A DNA stretch of 14,463 nucleotides from an uncultured Holophagaceae bacterium (GTDB lineage: Bacteria > Acidobacteriota > Holophagae > Holophagales > Holophagaceae). The translations under genes were made by a program, and so were the position numbers. The stretch covers positions 1-14,463 of the forward strand of contig CAIXHJ010000507.1 of the NCBI GenBank assembly GCA_903919165.1. Direction: 5' to 3'. The notes under the pieces are model-generated. The model saw only the letters and a list, made by a program, of their open reading frames with translations, was not told where the DNA came from and made no database searches. Below, one piece after another: positions 7,884 to 14,463 of this stretch. Numbering within the stretch: position 1 is the first letter of the stretch; every line of letters begins with the position of its first letter.

Positions 7884-8183
7884 ATGCTCAACTCCAAGCA
7901 GCGCCAGTTTCTCAAGGCCCAGGCCCATGCCCTCAAGCCCGTCATGCATGTGGGCAAGGGGGGAGTGACGCCCGCCCAGGCCGCGGAGCTTGACGTGATG
8001 GTGGACAGCCTGGAGCTGGTGAAGGTCAAGATCAATCCCAACAGCTTCGAGGACGAGGAAACCGCCGCGAGGGCCCTGTGCGCCGCCATCGCCGGCCTGG
8101 AGCATGTCTGGACCATCGGCCACACCATGCTGTTCTTCCGTCCCAGCCGAACCCACGACACACGGTATCCTTTGCCCGCCTGA
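7884..8183 (+). CDS. yhbY: YhbY family RNA-binding protein (CRM domain), ribosome assembly
   Basis: The 99-residue protein is a single CRM (CRS1-YhbY) domain. It opens with LNSKQRQFLKAQAHALKPVM, followed by the GxxG RNA-binding loop HVGKGGVT (Gly24, Lys25, Gly26, Gly27). The middle strand LELVKVKIN and the end GHTMLFFRPS match E. coli YhbY, which associates with the precursor of the large ribosomal subunit. Length agrees (E. coli 97). The ATG at 7884 has GGAGAT just upstream and gives the expected N-terminus. A long in-frame open extension upstream lies antisense to the peptidase and is not coding. It lies 46 bases before the FHA/GAF signalling gene, possibly on one transcript. Confidence 0.95.
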   Translation: MLNSKQRQFLKAQAHALKPVMHVGKGGVTPAQAAELDVMVDSLELVKVKINPNSFEDEETAARALCAAIAGLEHVWTIGHTMLFFRPSRTHDTRYPLPA

Positions 8184-8229
8184 TCCACGCAAGGGGAACA
8201 TCCGCCGAAACAGCGAGAGAGGAGGTCTG

Positions 8230-10332
8230 ATGCCTTACCTGTCCTGGCTGGAGGGGAGTCAGTTCATGCGGCATGCCATCCAGGAGGCATGCCGGGTGGG
8301 CAGAGATCCGCTGGTTTGTGACCTCGCCCGGCCGACCCAAGCCGAACTGTCCAGGATCCACGCCCACATCGATCGGATAGGCGGGATCTGGTGGGTGAGG
8401 GATCTTGACTCAGCCAATGGCACCTTCCTGAATGGGCAGCCACTCAATCACCCTCAGGGCAATGCCCTCCAGGACGGGGATGAACTGGTGATGGGCGGTT
8501 GGCATCTGACCTTCACAGATGGATTCCCAGGTCTCGATGGCACCACCTTTGCGGAGCGGGTGGGGGATCTCTTCCAGGAGGTGGGACCGGAACCGGCCCA
8601 GGCCATGGTGTTGGTCCGGAGCATCGAGTTGCTGCAGCGCTCCACGGAGAAGCTGCTGCAGCAGGTGGATTTCGACGCCATGGTGAAGGGGCTGTTGAAC
8701 GAGTCCCTCCTTCTACTGAACGGGGATCGCGGTTTCCTCGTGATGAAAACTGAGGAAGGGGGGTGGCGCACCGCCCATCGCGTGGGCGATGTGCAGGAAG
8801 GCATCGGCCTCTCACGATCCGTCCTGGACTATGTGGCCCAGGAGCAAACCGCGGTCATGTCCAATCAGCCGCTGGCGGACCCCCGTTTTGGGGGTGTGAG
8901 CCTGGTGGAACTTCACCGGGGCTCGTTGCTGTGCGCGCCAATGGTGGATGAGGGCGAAATCCACGGTGCCCTCTACCTCGATCGGGAATCGGAGGGGCGT
9001 CCCTTCAGCCGATTCGACCTGGCGGTTTTCCAGGCTTTCGTGCGGCTGGGCTCCATGACCATCAGGCAGGCCACGCTGATCAGGCGGGCCCTGAGCCAGG
9101 CCGAACAGCAGGGTGAACTGTTGCGACTGCGCACCGAACGACAGCGTGAATTCGACCGGCATGGTGAACTTCTGGCAGCCATGGCAGCTCCGCTGAGGCG
9201 GATCCAGAGCTGGTCCGAGGTGCTTCCAGAAAGCACTGGAGAGGCCATCCGCTCCCAGCTTGAACAACTGACGACCCTGCTTGAGCATGGCAGCCGGGAG
9301 GGCCATACCGATGATCCGCCTATGGCGGGTCGTCCCCTGCCGATGGATTCTCTACAGGAGGAATTGATCCGTCGCTGGGAGTCTCTGCTGCGCTTGCGCA
9401 AGGCCCGTCTACGTGTCGCCGAGGCTCCGCACGCTTCTGTCTGGATAGCCGGTGGTCCGCTGGTGGCGGCCTTGGCTGGTCTGGTGGAGCCCCTCCTTAT
9501 GCAGCTCCAGGAAGGGTCCGCGGTTTCCACCCGCTGGGACCAGGAACGGGGCACCTGGATCCTTCGGATGGCCCTGCCCGCGGGCCTGCAGGCCCCCATC
9601 CCAGACCCCTGGACCAAACGAATGCTCCAGGATGCAGGTGTTCGCTGGCATTGGGCCGATCAGACCCTGGATCTCTTCCTTCCCGAAAGCCCGGGTACCA
9701 TGCCCGAAGAGCCCGCCCGGCCCCTCCTCGGCCTGGTGAGCGACGAGTTGAACCTGCTGGGGCTCTTCCAGACCGTGGCCGAGGCGGGAGATCTTATGCT
9801 GCATCCCCTGGAGCAAGAACCCCCACCTCCGCCCCTCCCCAAGTTCCGGTTCCTGGTGGTGGATGTCCGGGGAATTAGGGATCCGGAGGGCTGCATCCGA
9901 GCCTATCGCCACCATCCGTCTTTCGCCACAACGCCCATCCTGGTGGTGCGCTGCTCCGAAGAAGAGACCCCCAGGCTCATCGAGGCGGGGGCCACGGATT
10001 GGCTGGCCGAGGGCTTCCGCTGGGAGGCCCTCCACCACAGGTTGCAGGTGCTGCGAGGGCACACCGAACTCCAGCAGAGGGCCCTGGCAACCGAGCGGCT
10101 GGAATCCTTCCGCCAAATGGCGGGAACACTGAAACACGAAATCAACAACCCCCTGGCGATCATCTCGATGCAGGTCGAGATGCTGCAGCGGAAATACCCC
10201 GAAGAAGTGAAGCTCGCCAAGATCGGCGAGATGGTGGACCGAATCCAGGCCCTGGTGCAGGTGCTCCAGAAGATGCGGGACACGTCGACGGAAGACTATG
10301 CGGACGGGTCGAGCATCCTGAAGCTCGGCTGA
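8230..10332 (+). CDS. FHA-GAF signalling protein with degenerate kinase core, pseudo-receiver and orphan HisKA domain
   Basis: The protein has 700 residues and no signal peptide or membrane segment, so it should be cytoplasmic. An FHA domain (about 22-97) keeps the phosphothreonine-binding residues: GR at 24-25, SRIHA at 41-45 and SANGTFLNG at 61-69. A GAF domain (about 140-285) follows. Residues 306-487 look like a worn histidine-kinase core: a helical pair near 311-355, then an ATPase-like fold lacking N- and G-boxes. A short proline run (PPPPPLP, 531-537) lies within a receiver-like domain (498-610). That domain keeps Asp545 in FLVVDVRG but has Glu594 where Lys is expected. The C-terminus is a HisKA-type dimerisation domain with H-box LKHEINNPLAII (His636) and ends at 700 with no ATPase. 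It probably senses phosphoproteins and a small ligand and acts as an adaptor or phosphotransfer protein. GAGGAGGT sits 4 bases before the start. Confidence 0.88.
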   Translation: MPYLSWLEGSQFMRHAIQEACRVGRDPLVCDLARPTQAELSRIHAHIDRIGGIWWVRDLDSANGTFLNGQPLNHPQGNALQDGDELVMGGWHLTFTDGFPGLDGTTFAERVGDLFQEVGPEPAQAMVLVRSIELLQRSTEKLLQQVDFDAMVKGLLNESLLLLNGDRGFLVMKTEEGGWRTAHRVGDVQEGIGLSRSVLDYVAQEQTAVMSNQPLADPRFGGVSLVELHRGSLLCAPMVDEGEIHGALYLDRESEGRPFSRFDLAVFQAFVRLGSMTIRQATLIRRALSQAEQQGELLRLRTERQREFDRHGELLAAMAAPLRRIQSWSEVLPESTGEAIRSQLEQLTTLLEHGSREGHTDDPPMAGRPLPMDSLQEELIRRWESLLRLRKARLRVAEAPHASVWIAGGPLVAALAGLVEPLLMQLQEGSAVSTRWDQERGTWILRMALPAGLQAPIPDPWTKRMLQDAGVRWHWADQTLDLFLPESPGTMPEEPARPLLGLVSDELNLLGLFQTVAEAGDLMLHPLEQEPPPPPLPKFRFLVVDVRGIRDPEGCIRAYRHHPSFATTPILVVRCSEEETPRLIEAGATDWLAEGFRWEALHHRLQVLRGHTELQQRALATERLESFRQMAGTLKHEINNPLAIISMQVEMLQRKYPEEVKLAKIGEMVDRIQALVQVLQKMRDTSTEDYADGSSILKLG

Positions 10333-10349
10333 AGCAGCTGGCGTTCAAA

Positions 10350-11477
10350 TCAGGCCGTGGCGTAGGTGTTGTAGAGGTTGTCCCGCTCCAGGGCCTCGAA
10401 GCCGGCTTCCCGGATGAGGCGCACCAGCTCGCCTTGCTGAAGTCCCTGGGGGCTTTTTGCGCCGGCCAGGTGGGCGATCTCCTCGGCGATGACGGTGCCG
10501 TCGAGATCGTCCGCGCCGTAGCTGAGACCAGCCTGGGCCAGTCCCGGCGAGATCATCACCCAGTAGGCCTTGATGTGCGGGATGTTGTCGAGCAGCAGGC
10601 GGGCCACGGCGATCTCGCGCAGGTCCTGGGTCCCCGTGGTCTCGTGGATCACGTGGGTGGCGCTCAGTTCGTTATCCTCGTTCTGGTAAGCCAGGGGGAT
10701 GTAGGCCAGGAAGCCTGTGTAGCCCGACGCCCGCGAGCGGTCCTGGAGGTTCCGCAGGCGCAGCAGGTGATCCACGCGATGCCTAGCCTCCTCGATGTGG
10801 CCATAGAGCATGGTGCAGTTGGTGGGCAGGCCCTTGCGGTGACAGAGTTCGGCGGTGTCCAGCCACACCTGGGCGTCCTTCTTGCCGATGCAGATCTTCT
10901 CGCGCAGTTCCTCGTCGAAGATCTCGGCGCCGCCACCGGGGCAGCTTTCCAGGCCTGCCGCCATGCAGCGGTCCAGGAAGGCGTCTGTCGACAAGCCCGA
11001 GATGCGGGCGTAGTAGTCCATCTCGATCATGGTGAAAACCTTGAGGTGGATGGAGGGGAAGCGCGTCTTGATCTTGGTGAACAGATCCTCGAAATAGTCG
11101 ATCTTCAGCTTTGGGTTGTGACCCGAGGTCATGTGCAGCTCGCGGACTCCCGCGTTCTCGGGCTTCTCCAACTCCCGGATGATGTCCTCGGCGGACAGCG
11201 CGTAGGCCCGCGGATCCCCCGGTTTAGCCTGGAAGGCGCAAAACTGGCAGTGGGTGTAGCAGACATTGGTGTAGGACAGGCGGCGGCTCACGACGTAGTA
11301 GGCGGCACGGCCGTGCTTCTGGAGGCGCACATGGTGGGCCATGGCGCCCACGCCCGTGAGATCCAGTGTCTCGTAGAGCAGCAGGCCATCCTTGAAATTC
11401 AGACGGTCCCCGCGAAGCACCTTGTCCGCGACAGGCAGCAGACGCGGATCCCGGATTCTCGAATGGAGTGACAACAT
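10350..11477 (-). CDS. mqnE: Aminofutalosine synthase (radical SAM), menaquinone biosynthesis
   Basis: This 375-residue radical SAM enzyme of the futalosine route makes 6-amino-6-deoxyfutalosine from the 3-[(1-carboxyvinyl)oxy]benzoate made by MqnA. The iron-sulfur motif CYTHCQFC gives Cys73, Cys77 and Cys80. MqnE rather than MqnC is indicated by the late blocks TMLYGHIEEARHRVDHLLRL, LLLDNIPHIKAYWVM and LSYGADDLDGTV; MqnC has different residues there. The GAG-rich region near 175 (GGGAEIFDEELREKI) also fits. The start at 11477 is chosen because CGAGGT lies about 6 bases upstream. A TTG at 11534 would overlap the pyrD stop and adds no conserved sequence. It is 53 bases behind pyrD, probably co-transcribed, and ends 17 bases from the convergent FHA gene. 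The other mqn genes are not in the window. Confidence 0.95.
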   Translation of the reverse strand: MLSLHSRIRDPRLLPVADKVLRGDRLNFKDGLLLYETLDLTGVGAMAHHVRLQKHGRAAYYVVSRRLSYTNVCYTHCQFCAFQAKPGDPRAYALSAEDIIRELEKPENAGVRELHMTSGHNPKLKIDYFEDLFTKIKTRFPSIHLKVFTMIEMDYYARISGLSTDAFLDRCMAAGLESCPGGGAEIFDEELREKICIGKKDAQVWLDTAELCHRKGLPTNCTMLYGHIEEARHRVDHLLRLRNLQDRSRASGYTGFLAYIPLAYQNEDNELSATHVIHETTGTQDLREIAVARLLLDNIPHIKAYWVMISPGLAQAGLSYGADDLDGTVIAEEIAHLAGAKSPQGLQQGELVRLIREAGFEALERDNLYNTYATA

Positions 11478-11530
11478 CGATACCTCGAACCCCCAGTGTA
11501 GCGCCGGGCCGTTGAAGCTACGGGGGCTGT

Positions 11531-12553
11531 TCAAATCTGTCGCAACCCCTGATGGATGCGTTTGACGAGGACTGGCCCCTCGAAGATCAGCGCGCTGTAG
11601 ATCTGGGCCAGGGCCGCGCCGTCATCCAGCGCGCCTTGCACGTCCTCGGCGGATCCGAGCCCGCCACATGCCACCAGAGGCAGACGACCATGCAGGGCGG
11701 AGAGGATGCGACGGCGGACCTCACGGGCCTTGGGCTTGAGCGGCACGCCGCTGAGGCCACCCGCACCCTTGGCTTCCACCAGGGCTCGCAGGGGTTCCGT
11801 CACCACTTCGCGATCCAGTGTGGTGTTGGTGGCGATGAGACCTGAGATACCGGAAGTCACCGCCACTTCGACGATGGCGTCGAGGTCCTCCGTGGCCAGG
11901 TCCGGCGCCAGTTTCAGCAGCAGGGGCTGCAGCTCCAGGCCCATCTCCTTCCGCAGGTCGAGCATGCCCGCCAGCAGAGGTCTCAGAGCCTCCGGCGCCT
12001 GGAGGTTCCGCAGACCCGGCGTATTGGGGCTGCTCACATTGAGGGCGATGTAGTCCACCCGCGGCGCGATGAGGCGGTAGGCTGCGCGGTAGTCCTCCAG
12101 GGCCTGAGCCTCGGGCGTCTCCTTGTTCTTGCCCAGGTTGCCGCCCACGATGAGGCCCGCCGGGCGATGCCGCAGGCGGGCGGTCACCACCTCGGCCCCC
12201 TCACTGTTGAAGCCCATGCGATTGAGGATCAGGCCCGCCTGGGGAAAGCGGAACAGACGCGGTCTCGGGTTACCAGGTTGGGGCCTGGGTGTGACGGTGC
12301 CGATCTCCACATGGCCGAAGCCCAGGGCCTTCCACAGGGGCAGCAAGGTGGCACCCTTGTCCAGGCCCGCGGCCAGGCCGAGCGGGGTCGGAAAGTCCAG
12401 GCCGAAGACGCTGCGGCGCAGGCCGGCCCGATGGGCGGGTTCCGGGAGACGGGGCCAGGAACAGAGGCGTTCTCCCAGCCAGAAGGCCAGGTTATGGGCG
12501 GTTTCGGGATCGAGGCGGAAGAACAGCGGGCGAAGCGTCCCATAGAGGTCCAT
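11531..12553 (-). CDS. pyrD: Dihydroorotate dehydrogenase (quinone), class 2
   Basis: The 340-residue FMN enzyme oxidises dihydroorotate to orotate in pyrimidine synthesis and passes electrons to membrane quinone. The class 2 signature is complete: an N-terminal amphipathic helical region (MDLYGTLRPLFFRLDPETAH) for membrane and quinone contact, then GLAAGLDKGA (59-68) and NRMGFNSEGA (111-120). The catalytic Ser lies within NVSSPNTPGLR (172-182). KLAPDL (214), ATNTT (241), GGLSGVPLKP (265) and QIYSALIFEGP (317) follow. The ATG at 12551-12553 shares its A with the TGA stop of the lipoprotein gene (TGATG), so translation is probably coupled. A GTG immediately before it is an alternative start adding one residue. 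No AGGAGG site is present; repeated GGTGA motifs precede it. Confidence 0.97.
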   Translation of the reverse strand: MDLYGTLRPLFFRLDPETAHNLAFWLGERLCSWPRLPEPAHRAGLRRSVFGLDFPTPLGLAAGLDKGATLLPLWKALGFGHVEIGTVTPRPQPGNPRPRLFRFPQAGLILNRMGFNSEGAEVVTARLRHRPAGLIVGGNLGKNKETPEAQALEDYRAAYRLIAPRVDYIALNVSSPNTPGLRNLQAPEALRPLLAGMLDLRKEMGLELQPLLLKLAPDLATEDLDAIVEVAVTSGISGLIATNTTLDREVVTEPLRALVEAKGAGGLSGVPLKPKAREVRRRILSALHGRLPLVACGGLGSAEDVQGALDDGAALAQIYSALIFEGPVLVKRIHQGLRQI

Positions 12554-12939
12554 CACTTCACCGTCACCGTCACCGTCACCGTGGCCAAGGCGGTGATCTC
12601 CTTGTAATCCTCGCGGCGCACCTGCACATGGTAAGTGCCCCCGGCGGTGGGAGCGGTGTAGAGTCCCGCGGTCGTGATGGTTCCGCCTCCAGGTTCCACC
12701 ACGCGCCAGCCCACGGGACTGCGTGGGTATTGGATACCCTTCTGGACGTTGATCTCGGCCTGGAATATCTGGGTGGCGCCAGCTCCGAGGCTGACAGCCA
12801 CGGGGCGGAGGCTCAGGGTGGGGACGAAGGGTGCCTCCGGCTTCGAGGGCACGGCATTCCCGGGGGCGCTGCAGGCAAGGGCCGCCAGGAGCGAGCCTGC
12901 GGAAAGGATGCGGACGAGCTGATCACGGAACAGCGCCAT
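12553..12939 (-). CDS. Ig-like domain lipoprotein, small
   Basis: The 128-residue protein has a charged start and a hydrophobic segment ending LLAALAC, giving a likely lipid-attachment Cys23, though the lipobox (ALAC) is not ideal. The remainder (about 40-128) reads as one bacterial Ig-like fold, with FQAEI, GWRVVEPGGGTITTAGLYTAP and GGTYHVQVR. The W.V..GGTIT.AGLYTAP pattern is typical of Big-type domains. It ends in an alternating strand TVTVTVTVK encoded by a hexamer repeat. It probably sits on the periplasmic or outer membrane face; the partner is unknown. GAGG lies 5 bases before the ATG. It is 35 bases downstream of the Wzi-like gene and overlaps pyrD by one base. Confidence 0.8.
   Translation of the reverse strand: MALFRDQLVRILSAGSLLAALACSAPGNAVPSKPEAPFVPTLSLRPVAVSLGAGATQIFQAEINVQKGIQYPRSPVGWRVVEPGGGTITTAGLYTAPTAGGTYHVQVRREDYKEITALATVTVTVTVK
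12559..12582. repeat. Four tandem copies of the hexamer CACCGT at the lipoprotein 3' end
   Basis: CACCGT repeats perfectly four times (minus strand ACGGTG). It lies in frame and encodes alternating Thr-Val at the lipoprotein C-terminus. It ends only 5 bases from the pyrD start codon. Copy-number changes would keep the reading frame while altering the final beta-strand length. Confidence 0.9.
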
Positions 12940-12974
12940 GCGGACCTCAGGGAGCCTTCAGGATAGCGCAAGCC

Positions 12975-14321
12975 TTAAAACACTCTGAACGCCTGGAAGA
13001 TGCTGCAGGCCCAGCCCCAATGCGGGGATGGCGTGGAAAGCTCATCCCGTCGCGAGGCCATAGAAGCTCCGATCCGGCCCGTGGAGGTACGCCACTGGGC
13101 ATCAGCCTGCAGGAACCAGGATCCGGTGCCGGAGGGATCGCCCTGGGCCGCCGTGGCCCTCACGGCCTTGAGACGCCCTAGGCCTTCCAGGAACAGGGGC
13201 ACCCCCAGCTCCACCGTGCGCGTGATGCACTCGCGGCCAAAGGCGGAGCCCAGAGGATTGCCGTGGGTCGAGAAACCTGCGAGGTAGGAGGGCTGCAGGA
13301 AAGCCGTGTGCGCCTCGTGGGAGCCAGCGCCGGCGTATTCGAGACCGAGATCCCAGCCCTCCCAGACCAGCTGGAGGCCACTGAGATCCCGGGCCGGAAC
13401 CAGGGCCATGGCCTTGCTGTCGGGTGCGCCGCTTCGACTGAGGACCATCGAGGCCCCACGGGCCTGGACCAGCTGAGCCAGGGACGGAATCCGGACCCGC
13501 AGCTCGGCCAGGGATTCGGTGCGGGCGGAAGAAGAAGGCGCCGCATGGCCCTGGGTATCGTGACCGCCCTCCATGGTCACGACGCCGAGCCTGGTTTCCA
13601 CAAGGGCACCGAAGGCGGCCCGCAGTAGGCCGCCCCAGAGGATGGGCTGTTGCAGATCCAATCCCGCAACCTGGGCCGCAATCCGCGCCTCGCGATCGGT
13701 GTTCCCTTCTGGAATGGGGCGATCTCGTTCCAAACGTCCGGCGAAAACTTCCACGCGCCAGCGGCCCAAAGGCAGGATGGCTTCAGGTGTGGTCAGGGAC
13801 AAGCGGGGGAAGGGTCGCGCCGCATCGCCCAACAGTTCACCGCCATTGAGCCCCGAACCCCAGGCGAAAGGAGCCTGTTCCAGAGCCGCGCGCCAGCCCG
13901 ACTCCGTCCGGTAGGCGAGGGCGGCCCGCTGTAGGATCCCCGAGGTTCGACCTTGGTCGCGGAGGGCCAGCGCTGTCGCAGAGAAGGACAATTCGCCGAG
14001 GACATAGCGGCCCTGCAAGCCCAGGCCCAGGCCTTCGGTGCCGTGGCCGAGACCTTCTCCGTTGGTCAACGGCGTATACACGCCATCCGAGCCGGCGGCG
14101 CCGAAGCCCACCTCGAAGGAGGGCATGGAGGATGGCGGCAGCGGTGCCTGCCCCAATGTCCAGTCCAGCCGGACCTGCCGTAGAGCCATTGCGCCGTCCT
14201 GGAGCAGGGGCGCCTGGGCCCATATGGGTGAAACCGCGAACAAGACCAGAGGGAGAAACCGCGAAAGGCGCGAATGGGCGCTAAAAAAAGGCCACTTCGC
14301 CCCGGGTGAGATCAAGGTCAT
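12975..14321 (-). CDS. Wzi-like outer-membrane beta-barrel (capsule assembly Wzi family)
   Basis: The 448-residue exported protein has a signal peptide with a long basic front (ending LPLVLFAVSPIWAQA, cleavage near residue 37). The central block WGSGLNGGELLGDAARPF (from 154), continuing PRLSL, is the feature that recalls Wzi: members share W.G......NNARPFP. Alternating strands such as GRWRVEVFAGRLE, LQGRYVLGELSFSATALAL and GSWFLQADAQWR suggest a barrel. The last residues end in Phe (FRVF), as outer-membrane barrels often do. E. coli Wzi binds group 1 capsule at the surface; here the ligand is unknown, since no capsule genes are in the window. The ATG at 14319-14321 has GAGGT upstream. A GTG at 14387, overlapping the previous gene's stop, is less likely. 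A seven-T run lies in codons 11-13. Confidence 0.75.
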   Translation of the reverse strand: MTLISPGAKWPFFSAHSRLSRFLPLVLFAVSPIWAQAPLLQDGAMALRQVRLDWTLGQAPLPPSSMPSFEVGFGAAGSDGVYTPLTNGEGLGHGTEGLGLGLQGRYVLGELSFSATALALRDQGRTSGILQRAALAYRTESGWRAALEQAPFAWGSGLNGGELLGDAARPFPRLSLTTPEAILPLGRWRVEVFAGRLERDRPIPEGNTDREARIAAQVAGLDLQQPILWGGLLRAAFGALVETRLGVVTMEGGHDTQGHAAPSSSARTESLAELRVRIPSLAQLVQARGASMVLSRSGAPDSKAMALVPARDLSGLQLVWEGWDLGLEYAGAGSHEAHTAFLQPSYLAGFSTHGNPLGSAFGRECITRTVELGVPLFLEGLGRLKAVRATAAQGDPSGTGSWFLQADAQWRTSTGRIGASMASRRDELSTPSPHWGWACSIFQAFRVF

Positions 14322-14372
14322 CCCACAACCTCTGCTTTCGGGCGCCTGAAGTGCGTTTCGCGTCTTTCGCTG
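14259..14372. repeat. Inverted repeat of a CGCGAAAG-type element around the Wzi-like gene start
   Basis: The 16 bases CCGCGAAAGGCGCGAA (14259-14274) match the reverse complement of TTCGCGTCTTTCGCTG (14357-14372) in 14 of 16 positions. The two arms flank 82 bases that hold the start codon and ribosome site. GAAACCGCGAA also repeats directly at 14230-14240 and 14255-14265, inside the signal-peptide region. In the transcript the arms could pair and enclose the start. Confidence 0.6.
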
Positions 14373-14383
14373 TTCCTGATTGA

Positions 14384-14463
14384 TCACGGTTCCAGCACCT
14401 TGATTGACACGATCTTCGCGCCCAGTTCCAGGTCATCGAGGATCTTCATGGCCTGGTCCAAAT
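14384..14463 (-). CDS. C-terminal fragment of an unidentified protein
   Basis: An open frame entering from the right edge gives the last 25 residues and a TGA stop at 14384-14386. It reads LDQAMKILDDLELGAKIVSI and then KVLEP. The alternating hydrophobic pattern and codon use resemble a real coding end, but I do not recognise the family. It would be the first gene, in transcription order, of the minus-strand cluster; 62 bases separate its stop from the Wzi-like start. Confidence 0.45.
   Translation of the reverse strand, partial: LDQAMKILDDLELGAKIVSIKVLEP

Noticed and set aside
7839..8201. N-terminal extension of the M64 peptidase
   Set aside because: It lies antisense to yhbY and would place the signal peptide 121 residues from the start.
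9999..11471. 490-residue plus-strand open frame
   Set aside because: It overlaps the end of the FHA/GAF gene in another frame and is antisense to mqnE; no domain is visible.
1..14463. CRISPR array, tRNA, rRNA, insertion sequence or prophage
   Set aside because: No regularly spaced repeats, cloverleaf, rRNA sequence, transposase or phage structural gene was seen; the Xer fragment alone does not show a mobile element.

Overview
The window is a GC-rich, densely coded bacterial chromosome segment with housekeeping genes on both strands. It carries a type II fatty-acid synthesis pair, nucleotide-excision repair, quinone-linked pyrimidine synthesis, and a futalosine-pathway menaquinone gene. It also carries secreted and outer-membrane proteins, which point to a diderm (Gram-negative-type) envelope. 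This mix, with an FHA/GAF signalling protein and an M64-type protease, would fit Acidobacteriota, perhaps Holophagae/Geothrix-like. That placement is an inference from general impression only. I see no phage, insertion sequence, CRISPR array, tRNA or rRNA.

Left part (1-3890): the 5' end of a XerC/XerD-type tyrosine recombinase runs off the left edge on the minus strand. It is divergent from acpP (acyl carrier protein), fabF (beta-ketoacyl-ACP synthase II) and uvrB on the plus strand. A clear hairpin with a T-rich tail lies between acpP and fabF. It could set the ACP:FabF ratio by partial termination. uvrB follows fabF after 15 bases and probably shares its transcript.

Middle part (3967-10332): a minus-strand alpha/beta hydrolase is followed by a plus-strand secreted PD40-type beta-propeller protein and a secreted DUF2147 protein. 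Next comes a minus-strand secreted M64-family zinc metallopeptidase. It is divergent from yhbY (ribosome-assembly RNA-binding protein), which is followed by a 700-residue multidomain signalling protein. That protein reads as FHA - GAF - degenerate kinase core - pseudo-receiver - histidine-kinase dimerisation domain with an intact H-box but no ATPase domain after it. It is the most unusual object in the window.

Right part (10350-14463): a minus-strand cluster reads, in transcription order, 3' end of an unidentified gene, a Wzi-like outer-membrane barrel protein, an Ig-like lipoprotein, pyrD (class 2, quinone-dependent) and mqnE (aminofutalosine synthase). The lipoprotein and pyrD overlap as TGATG, directly after a fourfold hexamer repeat. 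PyrD2 passes electrons to quinone and MqnE helps make menaquinone, so their neighbourhood is functionally sensible, although the cluster also holds unrelated envelope genes.

For most genes I chose internal starts supported by a ribosome binding site and, where relevant, a signal peptide, rather than the longest open frame. No stretch over 300 bases lacks a gene. The largest gap is 4672-4912, between the hydrolase and the propeller protein, where I see nothing convincing.
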